DNA of 64,000 nucleotides from Actinomycetes bacterium (GCA_016861045.1 BOKP01000001.1:871529-935528); one strand, 5' to 3'. Numbered from the stretch's first letter, positions 53,841-63,597 are shown. Numbers and translations are program-made. The notes: a model not told the origin generated them from the letters alone.

Positions 53841-54484
53841 GCCCGCGGCCGACGATCGTGATCGTCGACGACCACGCGCTCTTTCGCAGCGGCGTGCGCT
53901 CCGAGGTCGAGGGCCTGGTCGAGGTCGTCGGCGAGGCGGGATCGGTGGAGGAGGCGGTGCGCGTGATCGCCGACCGCCGCCCCGATGTCGTCCTGCTCGA
54001 CGTCCACATGCCCGGCGGCGGCGGGGTGGAGGTGATCCGGCGCGTCGCCGCGACCGATCCCGGGCAGCGCTTCCTCGCCCTCTCGGTCTCCGACGCCGCC
54101 GAGGACGTGATCGCCGTGGTCCGCGCCGGCGCGCGCGGCTACGTCACGAAGTCGATCTCCGGCGAGGATCTCGCCGCGGCGGTCGGCCGGGTCCGCGACG
54201 GCGATGCGGTCTTCTCGCCGCGTCTCGCCGGGTTCGTGCTCGACGCCTTCGCCGGCACCGTCCCCGCCGCCGAGGTCGACCCGGAGCTCGATCAGCTGAC
54301 GATCCGCGAGCGGGAGGTCCTGCGGCTGATCGCCCGCGGCTACATGTACAAGGAGGTGGCGCTGCGGCTCGACATCTCGCCGCGCACGGTCGAGGCCCAC
54401 GTCAGCGCCGTCCTCCGCAAGCTGCAGCTCTCGAACCGGCACGAGCTCAGCCGCTGGGCGGTCGAGCGGCGCCTGCTCGACTGA
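53837..54484 (+). CDS. LuxR/NarL-family response regulator
   Basis: 215 residues. Receiver domain: acidic pair Asp11/Asp12, phospho-acceptor Asp55 in VLLDVHMPG, Lys in VTKSIS. C-terminal LuxR-type helix-turn-helix (about 150-212; LTIREREVLRLIARGYMYKEVA and SPRTVEAHVSAVLRKLQL). Coupled by ATGA overlap to the kinase gene. Expected target: its own operon and envelope genes, by family analogy. Confidence 0.95.
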   Translation: MSPRPTIVIVDDHALFRSGVRSEVEGLVEVVGEAGSVEEAVRVIADRRPDVVLLDVHMPGGGGVEVIRRVAATDPGQRFLALSVSDAAEDVIAVVRAGARGYVTKSISGEDLAAAVGRVRDGDAVFSPRLAGFVLDAFAGTVPAAEVDPELDQLTIREREVLRLIARGYMYKEVALRLDISPRTVEAHVSAVLRKLQLSNRHELSRWAVERRLLD

Positions 54485-54580
54485 TCGCGATCCGGGCCGG
54501 GCCGGCCCCGGCCGCCGCGGCCCGCCCGCCGGGCGGCATGCGTGGTGGACCCCGCCGCGAGGCGGCGGTTGAATAGGTGC

Positions 54581-55483
54581 GTGAGCGTCGCGCAGGCAGT
54601 CCTGATCATGCTCGCCGTCAGCGCCCAGTTCGCGCTCCAGGCCCCGTTGAACGCGAGGCTCGCGGTCGCCACCGGCCGGGTCGCCGCGGCGCTCGTCAGC
54701 TTCCTCGTCGGCCTCGCGGCGCTCGCGTTCGCGGCGCTCCTCAGCGGCGGCGCCGGCAACCTCGGGGCGCTCGGCGACGCGGCCGTCTGGGAGCTGAGCG
54801 GGGGACTGATCGGCGCGGCGTTCGTGCTGATGGCGCTCGCGGCGGTTCCGGTCGTCGGCGCCGGGGCCGTCGCCGCGGCGACGATCACCGGGCAGATGGC
54901 GGGGTCGATCCTGCTCGATGCCCGCGGCGCGCTCGGCCTCGACGTCGAGTCGCTCACCGCCGCGCGCGCCACCGGGGTCGCGCTGCTGCTCGTCGGCACG
55001 CTGCTGATCCTTCGCCCCGCGCCGAGCGCGCCCGCCCGCGACGGCGGCCGGGCGCTGGCGACGACCGGCCTGATCGTCCTCGCCGGCGTCGCGCTCGCGG
55101 CCCAGGCTCCGATCAACGCCGGCCTCGCCGAGGCGGTCGGCGACCTCGAGGCGGCGCTCCTGAACTTCGTCGTCGGCTCGTTCGTCCTCGCTCTCGCCGT
55201 CGTCGCCGTCCGCGGGACGGGCGGGGTGGGCGCGGCGCTCGGTCTGCCGCGCCGCTACCTGCTCGGCGGCGTCATCGGGGCGCTCTACGTGACCGCTTCG
55301 GTGCTGCTGGTGCGCGAGATCGGCGCCGGGGGCATCGCCGCGACCACGATCACCGGCCAGCTCGCCGCCTCGGTCGCGCTCGACCGCGCCGGGGCGCTTG
55401 GGCTCGAGCGGCGGCCGCTGACGGCGATCCGCCTCGCCGCCGTCGGCCTCCTGCTCGGCGGCACCGTCCTCGTCGTGGCGTGA
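54581..55483 (+). CDS. DMT-superfamily membrane protein (YdcZ/DUF606-type, duplicated)
   Basis: 300 residues, about ten membrane helices in two similar halves (about 1-145 and 155-300). Each half has a QAPLNA/QAPINA motif in its first helix and an ATITGQ motif later, showing internal duplication of the five-helix DUF606 unit. Many bacteria encode this as two separate genes. Transport substrate unknown. The GTG at 54581 puts the first helix at the N-terminus; the in-frame GTG at 54542 would add 13 Arg-rich residues. Confidence 0.85.
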   Translation: MSVAQAVLIMLAVSAQFALQAPLNARLAVATGRVAAALVSFLVGLAALAFAALLSGGAGNLGALGDAAVWELSGGLIGAAFVLMALAAVPVVGAGAVAAATITGQMAGSILLDARGALGLDVESLTAARATGVALLLVGTLLILRPAPSAPARDGGRALATTGLIVLAGVALAAQAPINAGLAEAVGDLEAALLNFVVGSFVLALAVVAVRGTGGVGAALGLPRRYLLGGVIGALYVTASVLLVREIGAGGIAATTITGQLAASVALDRAGALGLERRPLTAIRLAAVGLLLGGTVLVVA

Positions 55484-55498
55484 GGCGGCCGGCGGCTC

Positions 55499-56650
55499 TC
55501 AGGCGGGGGCCGGCTCGGCGATCGGCTCCGGGGCCGAGGCGGCGATCGCGGGCGCGCAGATTCCGAGGTAGTGGTTGAAGGACCAGCGGACGAAGCGCTC
55601 GGCGCTCATCGCCTTCAGCGCCGGCCCGAGGATCCGCGGCGGGACCCTCGGGACGAGCTTCTGCACGCGCAGCATCGATTCGTACTTCCACCGGTGCGAG
55701 TCGTTGAAGGCGCCGTAGCGGACGAGCGCGGCGTCGCGGCTCGAGCGACCCTCGACCACGGAGCGGATCTCGCGGCCGCAGGCGACGCCGAAGTAGAAGG
55801 CCGGGCGGATCCCCTCCGCGGTCGTCGGCAGGCAGTGTCCGGCCGAGTCGCCGCAGAAGAAGACGTCGCTCTCGACGGCGTCGCGGAGGCGGTGCGGGAT
55901 CCAGTTGCCCTGGTAGCCCTCCGCCGGCAGCTCGAGGCGGGCCGCGAGCTCGACGGTCGGCTCCCTGACGTGATGGCGGGGATCGAAGCTGCCGACCCCG
56001 ACCCGGAGCTCGTCCCCGGCCGGGAAGCTCCAGCCGTAGCCGGCGGGCACGACTGCCCGCTCGATCCAGAGCTCGAGATCGACGCCGGAGCCGCCCGGAT
56101 GGACCTCGAGGCCCCGCGACAGCGGCGCGTCGGGGGGCTGGTAGCCGTCGCCGAGGATGCGGCGCCAACCGAGCGCGTCGACGACGAGCGGCGCCGTGAC
56201 GACGCCGCGGTCGGTCACGATCGAGACCGGGGCGGCGCCGGCGCCGTTCGCCGCGGCGGCCTTCGCGCGTCCCTCGACCTTGGCGGTCTCGAACTCGGCG
56301 TCGGCCTGCGACCAGAGCAGGCCGCAGAGCTCCGGGTAGTCGAACGTCGAGAAGGTCCAGGGCAGGCGCATGCGCGTGTGCCCGTGCGGCGTGTGGAAGA
56401 CGAGGTCGCCGAAGGTCTGGCGGATCGACGCCGACAGGCCGAGCGCCTCGAGCCACACGGTCGGCGCCGCGCAGGCCGACGTCTGCCGCTCGCCGATCTC
56501 GTAGCGGTCGAGCACCAGCACCCGCGCCGGCGAGCCGCTCAGCTCGCGCGCCACCGTCAGCCCCGCGAAGCTGGCGCCGCAGACGATCACGTCCCACTCG
56601 CCCCCGAGCGGCGTCCGCTCCGCGCCTCGCTTGGTCTTCCGCACCGGCAT
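55499..56650 (-). CDS. FAD-dependent oxidoreductase, geranylgeranyl-reductase-like
   Basis: 383 residues. N-terminal FAD-binding Rossmann (WDVIVCGASFAGLTVAREL, about 18-36), middle substrate domain, and the second FAD motif VFFCGDSAGHCLPTTAEGIRPAF (about 265-287), typical of the geranylgeranyl reductase/PHBH-like family. Could reduce isoprenoid chains or hydroxylate an aromatic compound; C-terminal residues do not settle it. TACCCT lies 7 nt before the ATG on the minus strand. Convergent with the DMT gene, divergent from rpsA. Confidence 0.8.
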   Translation of the reverse strand: MPVRKTKRGAERTPLGGEWDVIVCGASFAGLTVARELSGSPARVLVLDRYEIGERQTSACAAPTVWLEALGLSASIRQTFGDLVFHTPHGHTRMRLPWTFSTFDYPELCGLLWSQADAEFETAKVEGRAKAAAANGAGAAPVSIVTDRGVVTAPLVVDALGWRRILGDGYQPPDAPLSRGLEVHPGGSGVDLELWIERAVVPAGYGWSFPAGDELRVGVGSFDPRHHVREPTVELAARLELPAEGYQGNWIPHRLRDAVESDVFFCGDSAGHCLPTTAEGIRPAFYFGVACGREIRSVVEGRSSRDAALVRYGAFNDSHRWKYESMLRVQKLVPRVPPRILGPALKAMSAERFVRWSFNHYLGICAPAIAASAPEPIAEPAPA

Positions 56651-56657
56651 CGCCCGC

Positions 56658-56663
56658 AGGGTA
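56658..56663 (-). promoter_or_regulatory. Candidate -10 (TACCCT) for the FAD oxidoreductase gene
   Basis: Minus strand, 7-nt spacer to the ATG at 56650. Confidence 0.45.
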
Positions 56664-56813
56664 GATCAGGACGTCGCGCTCGCGCGACATCGCGACGTCC
56701 GCCGCTCCGCGCCGGCACGCCCGAACCGCGGGCGAGGGGCGGCTACGGTCCCCCCGGAGCGGCGGCGCCGCACGGCTGCGCCGGCTCGGCGGCTCTGCAA
56801 TCATCCCGCGTCG

Positions 56814-58259
56814 ATGTCCGCGTCGCAGACAGCCGGCGGAGCCCTGCTCGAGCCCGAAGGGGCGACCCCCGTCGAGGGGTCGAACGGCCTCCTGCTCGAG
56901 CTCGACGGCAAGATCTTCCCCAACTACGACGCGACGATCAGCCACTTCGAGGAGGGCGAGGTCGTCAGCGGCGAGGTCGTCCGCATCGACAAGGACGAGG
57001 TCCTGCTCGACATCGGCTGGAAGTCGGAGGGCGTGATCCCGGCCCACGAGCTCTCGATCCGTCGCTCCGTCGATCCCGCCGACGAGGTCTCGCTCGGCGA
57101 TCGGGTCGATGCGCTCGTCCTCACCAAGGAGGACCAGGAGGGCCGCCTGATCCTCTCCAAGAAGCGCGCCCGCTTCGAGAAGGCATGGCGCCGGATCGAG
57201 GCCGCCGCCGAGTCCGGCGAGCCGGTCGAGGGCACGGTGATCGAGGTCGTCAAGGGCGGCCTCATCCTCGACCTCGGGGTCCGTGGCTTCCTGCCCGCCT
57301 CGCTGGTCGACATCCGCCGCGTGCACAACCTCGACGAGTTCACCGGCCAGACGATCGAGTGCAAGGTGATCGAGCTCAACCGGAGCCGCAACAACGTCGT
57401 GCTGTCCCGGCGCGCCGTCCTCGAGGACGAGCGCAAGGAGGTCCGTGAGCAGATCCTGACCCGTTTGCAGCCGGGCCAGATCGTCGAGGGCAAGGTCTCC
57501 AACATCGTCGACTTCGGCGCCTTCGTCGATCTCGAGGGGATCGACGGGCTGATCCACATCTCCGAGATCTCCTGGAGCCACGTCAACCACCCCTCCGAGG
57601 TGCTCGGGATCGGCGAGACGGTCCGGGTCAAGGTCCTCGACATCGACCGCGAGCGCCAGCGGATCTCGCTCGGGCTCAAGCAGACCCAGGAGGACCCGTG
57701 GCAGACGGTCCTCAACTCCTACGGCCCCGGCTCCTCGCTCTCCGGCAAGGTGACGAAGGTCGTCGCCTTCGGCGCCTTCGTCGAGATCGTCCCCGGGGTC
57801 GAGGGGCTCGTCCACATCTCCGAGCTCGCCGAGCACCACGTCGAGACGCCCGGCGAGGTCGTCCAGCCGGGCGAGGAGGTCCGCGTGAAGATCCTCGAGA
57901 TCGACGAGGAGCGGCGGCGGATCTCGCTTTCGATCAAGCGGGTCGGCGAGGGTGGGATGCCGCTCCGCGACGCCTTCCAGGCGGCCGCGACGCAGGCGGG
58001 CAACGGCCCCGAGGGCGATCCCGAGCTCGGCCTCTCCGAGGAGGTCTTCGCCGCCGAGCCGGCGCCGCAGCCGGGCGGGCTCGAGATCACCGACGAGGAC
58101 CTCGCCGCCGCCCATGCCGCGGTCGAGGCCGAAGCCGAGGCTGCCGCCGCCGAGCAGCCCGAGGGCTCCGGCGCCGGGGCGGAGGACGGCGACGAGCCGG
58201 CGCCCGGTGCCGACGAGAGCTCCGACGCCGAGGCCGAACCGGAGACCGACGACTCCTGA
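56814..58259 (+). CDS. rpsA: Ribosomal protein S1
   Basis: 481 residues. Four S1/OB RNA-binding repeats (about 48-120, 135-200, 220-290 and 305-375), with GAFVDLEG and GAFVEIVPG in repeats 3 and 4, then an acidic Glu/Ala/Asp tail of about 80 residues. Four repeats is the Gram-positive pattern (E. coli has six). The ATG at 56814 is chosen; the upstream open frame has shadow codon use. S1 helps mRNAs with structured leaders, a role that would matter less for leaderless messages. coaE starts 4 nt after the stop. Confidence 0.95.
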   Translation: MSASQTAGGALLEPEGATPVEGSNGLLLELDGKIFPNYDATISHFEEGEVVSGEVVRIDKDEVLLDIGWKSEGVIPAHELSIRRSVDPADEVSLGDRVDALVLTKEDQEGRLILSKKRARFEKAWRRIEAAAESGEPVEGTVIEVVKGGLILDLGVRGFLPASLVDIRRVHNLDEFTGQTIECKVIELNRSRNNVVLSRRAVLEDERKEVREQILTRLQPGQIVEGKVSNIVDFGAFVDLEGIDGLIHISEISWSHVNHPSEVLGIGETVRVKVLDIDRERQRISLGLKQTQEDPWQTVLNSYGPGSSLSGKVTKVVAFGAFVEIVPGVEGLVHISELAEHHVETPGEVVQPGEEVRVKILEIDEERRRISLSIKRVGEGGMPLRDAFQAAATQAGNGPEGDPELGLSEEVFAAEPAPQPGGLEITDEDLAAAHAAVEAEAEAAAAEQPEGSGAGAEDGDEPAPGADESSDAEAEPETDDS

Positions 58260-58263
58260 GCGC

Positions 58264-58854
58264 GTGCCCGGTCCCTCGCTGATCGGGTTGACTGGAGGCA
58301 TCGCCGCCGGCAAGTCCGAGGCGCTGCGCATCCTCGCCGGCCTCGGGGCCGAGACGGTCTCCACCGACGGGCTCGTCCACGAGCTGCTCGGGACGGCAGC
58401 GGTCCGCGACCGGCTCGTCGAGCGCTGGGGCGAGGCGGTGGCGCCGGGCGGAGAGGTCGACAGGGCGGCGGTCGCGGCGATCGTGTTCGAGCGTCCGGGC
58501 GAGCTGCGCTGGCTCGAGTCGCTGCTGCACCCGCTCGTACGCCGCCGGGTCGAGGAGTGGGCGCTGGGGCTTCCCGCGGGTACCGACGTCGCGGTCGTCG
58601 AGGTCCCGCTTCTGTTCGAAGGCGACATGGCGCCGGTGTTCGACGCGACGATCACCGTGGTCGCCGCCGACGAGCACCGGCTCGCGCGGGCGGCGGCGCG
58701 CGGCCACGGCGGGCTCGAGGGGCGATCGGGTCGGCAGCTCAGCCAGGAGGAGAAGGCGTCGAGGGCCACCCACGTGGTCGAGAACCACGGCTCGGTGGAG
58801 GACCTCGAGCGCGACCTCGAGCGCCTGTTTCCCCGGCTTGCCGCCGGGCGATGA
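58264..58854 (+). CDS. coaE: Dephospho-CoA kinase
   Basis: 196 residues. P-loop GLTGGIAAGKSEALR at the N-terminus, Asp-containing STDGLVHELL (dephospho-CoA site), VPLLFEG and a Gln-rich lid (RQLSQEEKASRA). It catalyses the last step of CoA synthesis. The GTG at 58264 lies 4 nt after the rpsA stop, and rpsA-coaE is a common actinobacterial neighbourhood. The stop overlaps the next gene by ATGA. Confidence 0.94.
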   Translation: MPGPSLIGLTGGIAAGKSEALRILAGLGAETVSTDGLVHELLGTAAVRDRLVERWGEAVAPGGEVDRAAVAAIVFERPGELRWLESLLHPLVRRRVEEWALGLPAGTDVAVVEVPLLFEGDMAPVFDATITVVAADEHRLARAAARGHGGLEGRSGRQLSQEEKASRATHVVENHGSVEDLERDLERLFPRLAAGR

Positions 58855-59447
58855 GCGCGCCGAGCCACCGCGAGGGAGCCGGAGTCGTCCGGCTGCGCCG
58901 CCTGTTCCTGCTCGTCGCGGTGCTGCTCGCGATCGCGATCGCGGTCGGCGTCACCCGCTTCGACGTCGGCGGCACGATCGACGAGCTCACGCTGCCGCTG
59001 CGCCACGACGACATCATCCGCCAGCAGGCGCGCGAGAAGGGGGTGCCGGCGGAGCTGATCGCCGCCGTCATCTTCGAGGAGTCCGAGTTCCAGGACCAGA
59101 CCTCCGCGGCCGGCGCGCGCGGGCTGATGCAGATCACGCCCGACACCGCCGACACGATCGAGACGCTCTCCGGCGGCGAGACGTTCGTCTACGAGGACCT
59201 CGCCGATCCCGACCTCAACATCCGCTACGGCACCTTCTACCTGCGGCACCTGCTCGACCGCTTCGGCGGCAACGAGGTCGCCGCCCTCGCCGCCTACAAC
59301 GCCGGGCCCGAGCAGGCCGAGGAGTGGGGTGGCGCGGCGATGACGATCGACGACATCGAGTTCCCGGAGACCTACGGCTACGTCCGCGACGTCCTCGATC
59401 GCCGGGAGGAGTACCGGGAGAAGTACGCCGACGAGCTCGGGCTCTGA
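58851..59447 (+). CDS. Soluble-lytic-transglycosylase-like murein hydrolase, membrane-anchored
   Basis: 198 residues. One N-terminal helix (about 17-34) anchors an SLT domain (about 55-190): catalytic Glu in IFEESEFQ, then AAGARGLMQITPDTA, and AALAAYNAGP. This family cleaves peptidoglycan to 1,6-anhydromuropeptides outside the membrane. It is translationally coupled to coaE (ATGA), so it is probably expressed with rpsA-coaE. Length and motifs are normal for the short anchored subgroup. Confidence 0.93.
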   Translation: MSAPSHREGAGVVRLRRLFLLVAVLLAIAIAVGVTRFDVGGTIDELTLPLRHDDIIRQQAREKGVPAELIAAVIFEESEFQDQTSAAGARGLMQITPDTADTIETLSGGETFVYEDLADPDLNIRYGTFYLRHLLDRFGGNEVAALAAYNAGPEQAEEWGGAAMTIDDIEFPETYGYVRDVLDRREEYREKYADELGL

Positions 59448-59484
59448 TCGACGTCGAGGGGGACCGGCGGGGTCCCGTCACGGC

Positions 59485-59490
59485 TAGATT
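59485..59490 (+). promoter_or_regulatory. Candidate -10 (TAGATT) for the cyclase gene
   Basis: 8-nt spacer to the GTG at 59499. Confidence 0.5.
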
Positions 59491-59498
59491 GCGGCGCG

Positions 59499-60683
59499 GT
59501 GGAGGAAGAGCGGCACCCGCACGCGCTGCCCGGGGATCCGGTCCTCGCCGAGGCCGCCCGGGCGCTCGAGGACGGCCGCCTCGCCGGCGAGGTCCTCGAC
59601 GCGGAGTGGCGCCTGCGCTACGTCAGCTCCGAGCTGCGCAACCTGGTCGGCTACCACGACGACACCGAGCTCGGGTACGGGGCGATCTCGACGATCCGAG
59701 TCGACGTCGCGCCCGAGGTCTGGAGGCTGAGCGAGGAGTCGGCGCGGGCCTGGTGGGTGCGCGAGGGTCCGTACATGCGCCACGACCTCGGCGACGTCGG
59801 GGAGCGGATCGCTCCCGACCTCGGATCGCTCCGGGGGGCGTTCGGGGAGCTCGAGCCGGCCGAGCCTCCGGTCGCCTGGGCGGGCAGCTTCGAGACGACC
59901 TTTCCCGACGCCTCCCCGGCGAACGTCGGACGCCTCGCCGTGCGGCTGACGCACCCCCAGGGCGGCCTCGCCGGGATCCTCGGCCTCTACGTCGGCGGTG
60001 ACCTCCGCGGCAGCGTCCAGGCGATGCTGTCCCGGGGCGACGACCGGATGTTCGAGCGGATGGCCGCCCTGACCGTCCCGGCGCGGCGGCCGGCGGCCGT
60101 GCTGTTCTGCGATCTCGAGGACTCAGGCGTCCACGGCCGCAAGCTCTCGTCGACCGCCTACTTCGCGATGATCCGCGACCTGACGACGGCGATCGACGGC
60201 GCCGTGATCGACGGCGGCGGGATCGTCGGCAGGCACGCCGGCGACGGCGTCTCGGCCTTCTTCCTCGCCGAGCAGTGCGGCGGCGAGGCCGGCGCGGCGG
60301 GCGGAGCCGTCCGGGCGTCCGGGCGGATCCGGCGCCTTGCCGCCGCGATGTCCGCGGAGAGCGGTGCGGTGCGGGTCAACGTCGGCATCCACTGGGGGGC
60401 GACCCTCGTCATCGGCCAGATCGTCACCGGAGGCCGGCTCGAGGTGACGGCGCTCGGCGACGAGGTCAACCAGGCGGCGCGGATCCAGGAGGCCTGCCGG
60501 GGCGGCGGGACGCTGGCCACCAAGGACGTCGTCGAGCGCCTCGACCCGGCGACCGCCGGAGCCCTCGGCGTCGATCCCGGCGAGGCGGCCTACGAGATCC
60601 TCGGCGAGATCCCCGGCGTGAGCGAGAAGGCGCGGCGCGACGCCGGCGGCCTCGCCGTCACCGCGCTCGACCCCCGCCCGTAG
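59499..60683 (+). CDS. Class III adenylate/guanylate cyclase-domain protein
   Basis: 394 residues, no membrane helix. The N-terminal half (about 20-180) resembles a PAS/sensor domain ([23 protein letters not shown]). The C-terminal cyclase domain (about 200-360) keeps both metal Asp (LFCDLED and AGDGVSAFF) and the transition-state Asn/Arg in [11 protein letters not shown]. The residues that normally select adenine differ: the Lys before GDG is Arg (GRHAGDG) and the Asp before the GD loop is Glu (LEVTALGD). Whether it makes cAMP, cGMP or nothing cannot be told. Single gene with its own promoter candidate. Confidence 0.86.
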   Translation: MEEERHPHALPGDPVLAEAARALEDGRLAGEVLDAEWRLRYVSSELRNLVGYHDDTELGYGAISTIRVDVAPEVWRLSEESARAWWVREGPYMRHDLGDVGERIAPDLGSLRGAFGELEPAEPPVAWAGSFETTFPDASPANVGRLAVRLTHPQGGLAGILGLYVGGDLRGSVQAMLSRGDDRMFERMAALTVPARRPAAVLFCDLEDSGVHGRKLSSTAYFAMIRDLTTAIDGAVIDGGGIVGRHAGDGVSAFFLAEQCGGEAGAAGGAVRASGRIRRLAAAMSAESGAVRVNVGIHWGATLVIGQIVTGGRLEVTALGDEVNQAARIQEACRGGGTLATKDVVERLDPATAGALGVDPGEAAYEILGEIPGVSEKARRDAGGLAVTALDPRP

Positions 60684-60740
60684 CTCCGGCCGGGCGTTCG
60701 ACCCTACGTGGCGCCCCGCGAGCGCCGCGGCGGCGGCCGC

Positions 60741-60746
60741 TAACCT
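60741..60746 (+). promoter_or_regulatory. Candidate -10 (TAACCT) for uvrB
   Basis: 10-nt spacer to the GTG at 60757. No LexA-type operator recognised nearby. Confidence 0.45.
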
Positions 60747-60756
60747 CGCTCGGCCG

Positions 60757-62760
60757 GTGCCCGTCTTCCAGCTCAACTCCGCCTACACCGCGACCGCCGA
60801 CCAGCCGCGGGCGGTCGACGGGCTCGCCGAGGGCGTCGCGGCCGGCGAGCGCTTCCTGACCCTGCTCGGGGCGACCGGCACCGGCAAGACCTTCACGATG
60901 GCGGCGACGATCGAGCGGCTCGGCCGGCCGGCGCTGGTGATCGCCCACAACAAGACGCTGGCTGCCCAGCTCTGCAACGAGTTCCGCGAGTTCTTCCCGG
61001 AGGCGGCGGTCGAGTACTTCGTCTCCTACTACGACTACTACCAGCCCGAGGCCTACGTGCCGGCGCAGGACCTCTACATCGAGAAGGACGCGACGATCAA
61101 CGACGAGATCGACCGGCTCCGGCATGCCGCGACCGCGGCGCTGTTCGCCCGGCGCGACGTGATCATCGTCGCATCGGTCTCCTGCATCTACGGGATCGGC
61201 TCGCCGGAGCTCTACCGCGAGCAGATGGTCCTGTTCAAGGTCGGCGAGTGGATCGAGCGCGAGGCCCTGTTCCGCCAGCTCGTCGCGATGCAGTACCAGC
61301 GCAACGACACGATCCTCACCCGGGGCAGCTTCCGGGTGATGGGGGAGGTGCTCGAGGTCTTCCCCGCCTACGCCGAGTCGGCATACCGGATCAACCTGTT
61401 CGGCGACGAGGTCGAGGCGATCACCCACTTCGACCCGCTGACCGGCGAGGTGCTCGACGAGGTCGCCCACGTCTCGGTCTGGCCGGCGACCCACTACGTG
61501 ACCAAGGAGGAGACGATCGAGCGGGCCGTCGGGGAGATCCGCCTCGAGCTCGACGAGCGCACGGCCGAGTTCGAGCGCGAGGGCAAGGAGCTGGAGGCGC
61601 ACCGGCTGCGCCAGCGAACCCAGTACGACATCGAGATGCTGAAGGAGCTCGGGTTCTGCAACGGGATCGAGAACTACTCGCGGATCCTCGACGACCGCCC
61701 GGCCGGCAGCGCTCCGCACACCCTGATCGACTACTTCCCGGGCGACTTCGTCGTCTTCATCGACGAGTCGCACCAGACGGTGCCCCAGATCGGCGGCATG
61801 TACGAGGGCGACCGCTCGCGCAAGCTCACCCTCGTCGATCACGGCTTCCGGCTGCCGAGCGCGATCGACAACCGGCCGCTTAAGTTCGACGAGTTCCTCG
61901 ATCGGGTCGGACAGGTGGTGATGGTGTCGGCGACCCCGGGCGAGTTCGAGCGGGCGCGCTCGGAGCGCGTCGTCGAGCAGATCGTCCGCCCGACCGGCAT
62001 CGTCGATCCGGAGGTCGAGGTGCGCGAGACGAAGAACCAGATCGACGATCTGATGAACGAGGTTCGCGTGCGGACGGAGCGGCAGGAACGCTGCCTGGTC
62101 ACGACGCTGACCAAGAAGATGTCGGAGGACCTGACCGAGTACCTGCTCGAGCACGGCTTCCGCGTCCGCTACCTGCACTCCGAGGTCGACACGATCGAGC
62201 GGATCCAGATCATCCGCGACCTGCGGCTCGGCGAGTACGACGTGCTCGTCGGCGTCAACCTGCTGCGCGAGGGGCTCGACATCCCCGAGGTCGGGCTCGT
62301 CGCGATCCTCGACGCCGACAAGGAGGGGTTCCTGCGCGGCTCGACGAGCCTGATCCAGACGATCGGCCGCGCCGCCCGCAACGTCGACGGCAGGGTCCTC
62401 ATGTACGCCGACCGCGAGAGCGAGGCGATGCGGACGGCGATCGAGGAGACGGACCGGCGGCGGGCGATCCAGCTCGCCTACAACCGCGACCACGGGATCA
62501 CCCCCGAGACCGTCCGCAAGGGGATCAGCGACATCTCCGACTTCCTCGCGATGGAGTCCAACGCCCCGGCGCGGCGGCGGCGGACGGGCGCGACGTTCGA
62601 CGGCAGGCCGATCGAGGGCCCCGAGGACCTCGAAAAGGTGATCGTCGCGATCGAGGAGGAGATGCTCGCCGCCGCCGAGGACCTCCGCTTCGAGGAGGCG
62701 GCGCGGCTGCGGGACGAGCTCAAGGAGCTGCGCCGCGACCTCGAGGCGATGCGCGCCTGA
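60757..62760 (+). CDS. uvrB: Excinuclease ABC subunit B
   Basis: 667 residues. Helicase motif [13 protein letters not shown], beta-hairpin region [16 protein letters not shown], motif II DESHQT, motif [11 protein letters not shown], and the C-terminal UVR (UvrC-interacting) motif ([24 protein letters not shown]). It is the damage-verification helicase of nucleotide excision repair. The uvrA gene begins 0.9 kb downstream. GTG start; normal length. Confidence 0.97.
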   Translation: MPVFQLNSAYTATADQPRAVDGLAEGVAAGERFLTLLGATGTGKTFTMAATIERLGRPALVIAHNKTLAAQLCNEFREFFPEAAVEYFVSYYDYYQPEAYVPAQDLYIEKDATINDEIDRLRHAATAALFARRDVIIVASVSCIYGIGSPELYREQMVLFKVGEWIEREALFRQLVAMQYQRNDTILTRGSFRVMGEVLEVFPAYAESAYRINLFGDEVEAITHFDPLTGEVLDEVAHVSVWPATHYVTKEETIERAVGEIRLELDERTAEFEREGKELEAHRLRQRTQYDIEMLKELGFCNGIENYSRILDDRPAGSAPHTLIDYFPGDFVVFIDESHQTVPQIGGMYEGDRSRKLTLVDHGFRLPSAIDNRPLKFDEFLDRVGQVVMVSATPGEFERARSERVVEQIVRPTGIVDPEVEVRETKNQIDDLMNEVRVRTERQERCLVTTLTKKMSEDLTEYLLEHGFRVRYLHSEVDTIERIQIIRDLRLGEYDVLVGVNLLREGLDIPEVGLVAILDADKEGFLRGSTSLIQTIGRAARNVDGRVLMYADRESEAMRTAIEETDRRRAIQLAYNRDHGITPETVRKGISDISDFLAMESNAPARRRRTGATFDGRPIEGPEDLEKVIVAIEEEMLAAAEDLRFEEAARLRDELKELRRDLEAMRA

Positions 62761-62763
62761 CGG

Positions 62764-62779
62764 CCCGGGGGCGCCCGGG
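62764..62779 (+). terminator. Possible hairpin after uvrB
   Basis: CCCGGG-GGCG-CCCGGG, 3 nt after the uvrB stop, no T-run. In such GC-rich sequence a 6-bp stem is weak support. The rest of the 216-nt gap up to the next gene shows nothing further. Confidence 0.3.
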
Positions 62780-62964
62780 TCGTCGTCGTCGTCGGCCGGC
62801 CTGTGCCCGGGGCCGCGGCGCCGGTCCTTCCCGATTCGGCGTTCCCGGCCCCTTCGGGCCGCCCGGATCGGGCGAGCGGGACGAAACCGGGCGGATAGGG
62901 CGGTTTCAGCCCGCTCAGCGGCGGCGTCAGGGAACCCGGCGGCCGGGAGGCGCATGGACCGGGA

Positions 62965-62970
62965 TACTGT
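62965..62970 (+). promoter_or_regulatory. Candidate -10 (TACTGT) for the coiled-coil gene
   Basis: 6-nt spacer to the ATG at 62977. Confidence 0.45.
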
Positions 62971-62976
62971 CTGCCG

Positions 62977-63597
62977 ATGGATCGAGGGGACGCGAGCGCC
63001 GATCTTGCCGAGCGGGCCGCCGAGCGCGTCCGCGCGATCGTCGCGGCGGCCGAGGCGGCGGCGGCGGAGATCGTCGCCGACGCGAAGGCCGAGGCCGAGC
63101 GGGTTCGGGCGGATGCCGCGGCGGAGGCGGAGCGGATCCGGGCCGCGGCGCGGACCGAGTCGGAGCAGGAGGTCGAGGCGGCGAGCCGTGAGGCGAGCGG
63201 GCGGATCGAGCAGGCGCGCGGGGCCGTCGAGGGCCTCGTCGCCCAGGCCGACCGGCTCCGCGCCCAGGTCGGAGCGCTCGGCCGCGACCTCGCCGCGAAC
63301 GTCCCCGGGGCGCCCGCAAGGAGTGCCGGCGAGGCCGGGGCCGCCCCGGATCCGGCGGCCGGCGAACGACGCGACGAGCCCGCGGCCGAGCCGGAGGAGC
63401 CGGCCGAGCCGGCGGCGGCCGGCGGGTCCTCGCCCCGGCCGGCCGCCGATGAGAGCGGGGCCCGGCTGGTGGCGATGAACATGGCCCTCGAGGGCGCCTC
63501 CCGGGACGCGATCGCGAGGCGGCTCGAGGCCGACTTCGGCTCGCTGGCCGGCGTCGGGGAGATCGTCGACGACGTCCTCCGCCGCGCCGGACGCTGA
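62977..63597 (+). CDS. Ala/Glu-rich coiled-coil protein between uvrB and uvrA
   Basis: 206 residues. A long coiled coil (about 10-105) of Ala/Glu/Arg heptads ([32 protein letters not shown]) resembles DivIVA- or ATP-synthase-b-like helices. An acidic Pro/Ala linker (about 105-155) follows, then a compact C-terminal domain (about 158-204; [20 protein letters not shown] and [12 protein letters not shown]) that looks like a small helical protein-interaction domain. No family name recognised. Its own -10 candidate gives a leaderless mRNA; uvrA follows 57 nt later with another. Confidence 0.75.
   Translation: MDRGDASADLAERAAERVRAIVAAAEAAAAEIVADAKAEAERVRADAAAEAERIRAAARTESEQEVEAASREASGRIEQARGAVEGLVAQADRLRAQVGALGRDLAANVPGAPARSAGEAGAAPDPAAGERRDEPAAEPEEPAEPAAAGGSSPRPAADESGARLVAMNMALEGASRDAIARRLEADFGSLAGVGEIVDDVLRRAGR

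Noticed and set aside
54542-54580. Longer N-terminus for the DMT protein from the GTG at 54542
   Set aside because: Adds Arg-rich residues with shadow-like codons; the GTG at 54581 places the membrane helix at the N-terminus as in the family.
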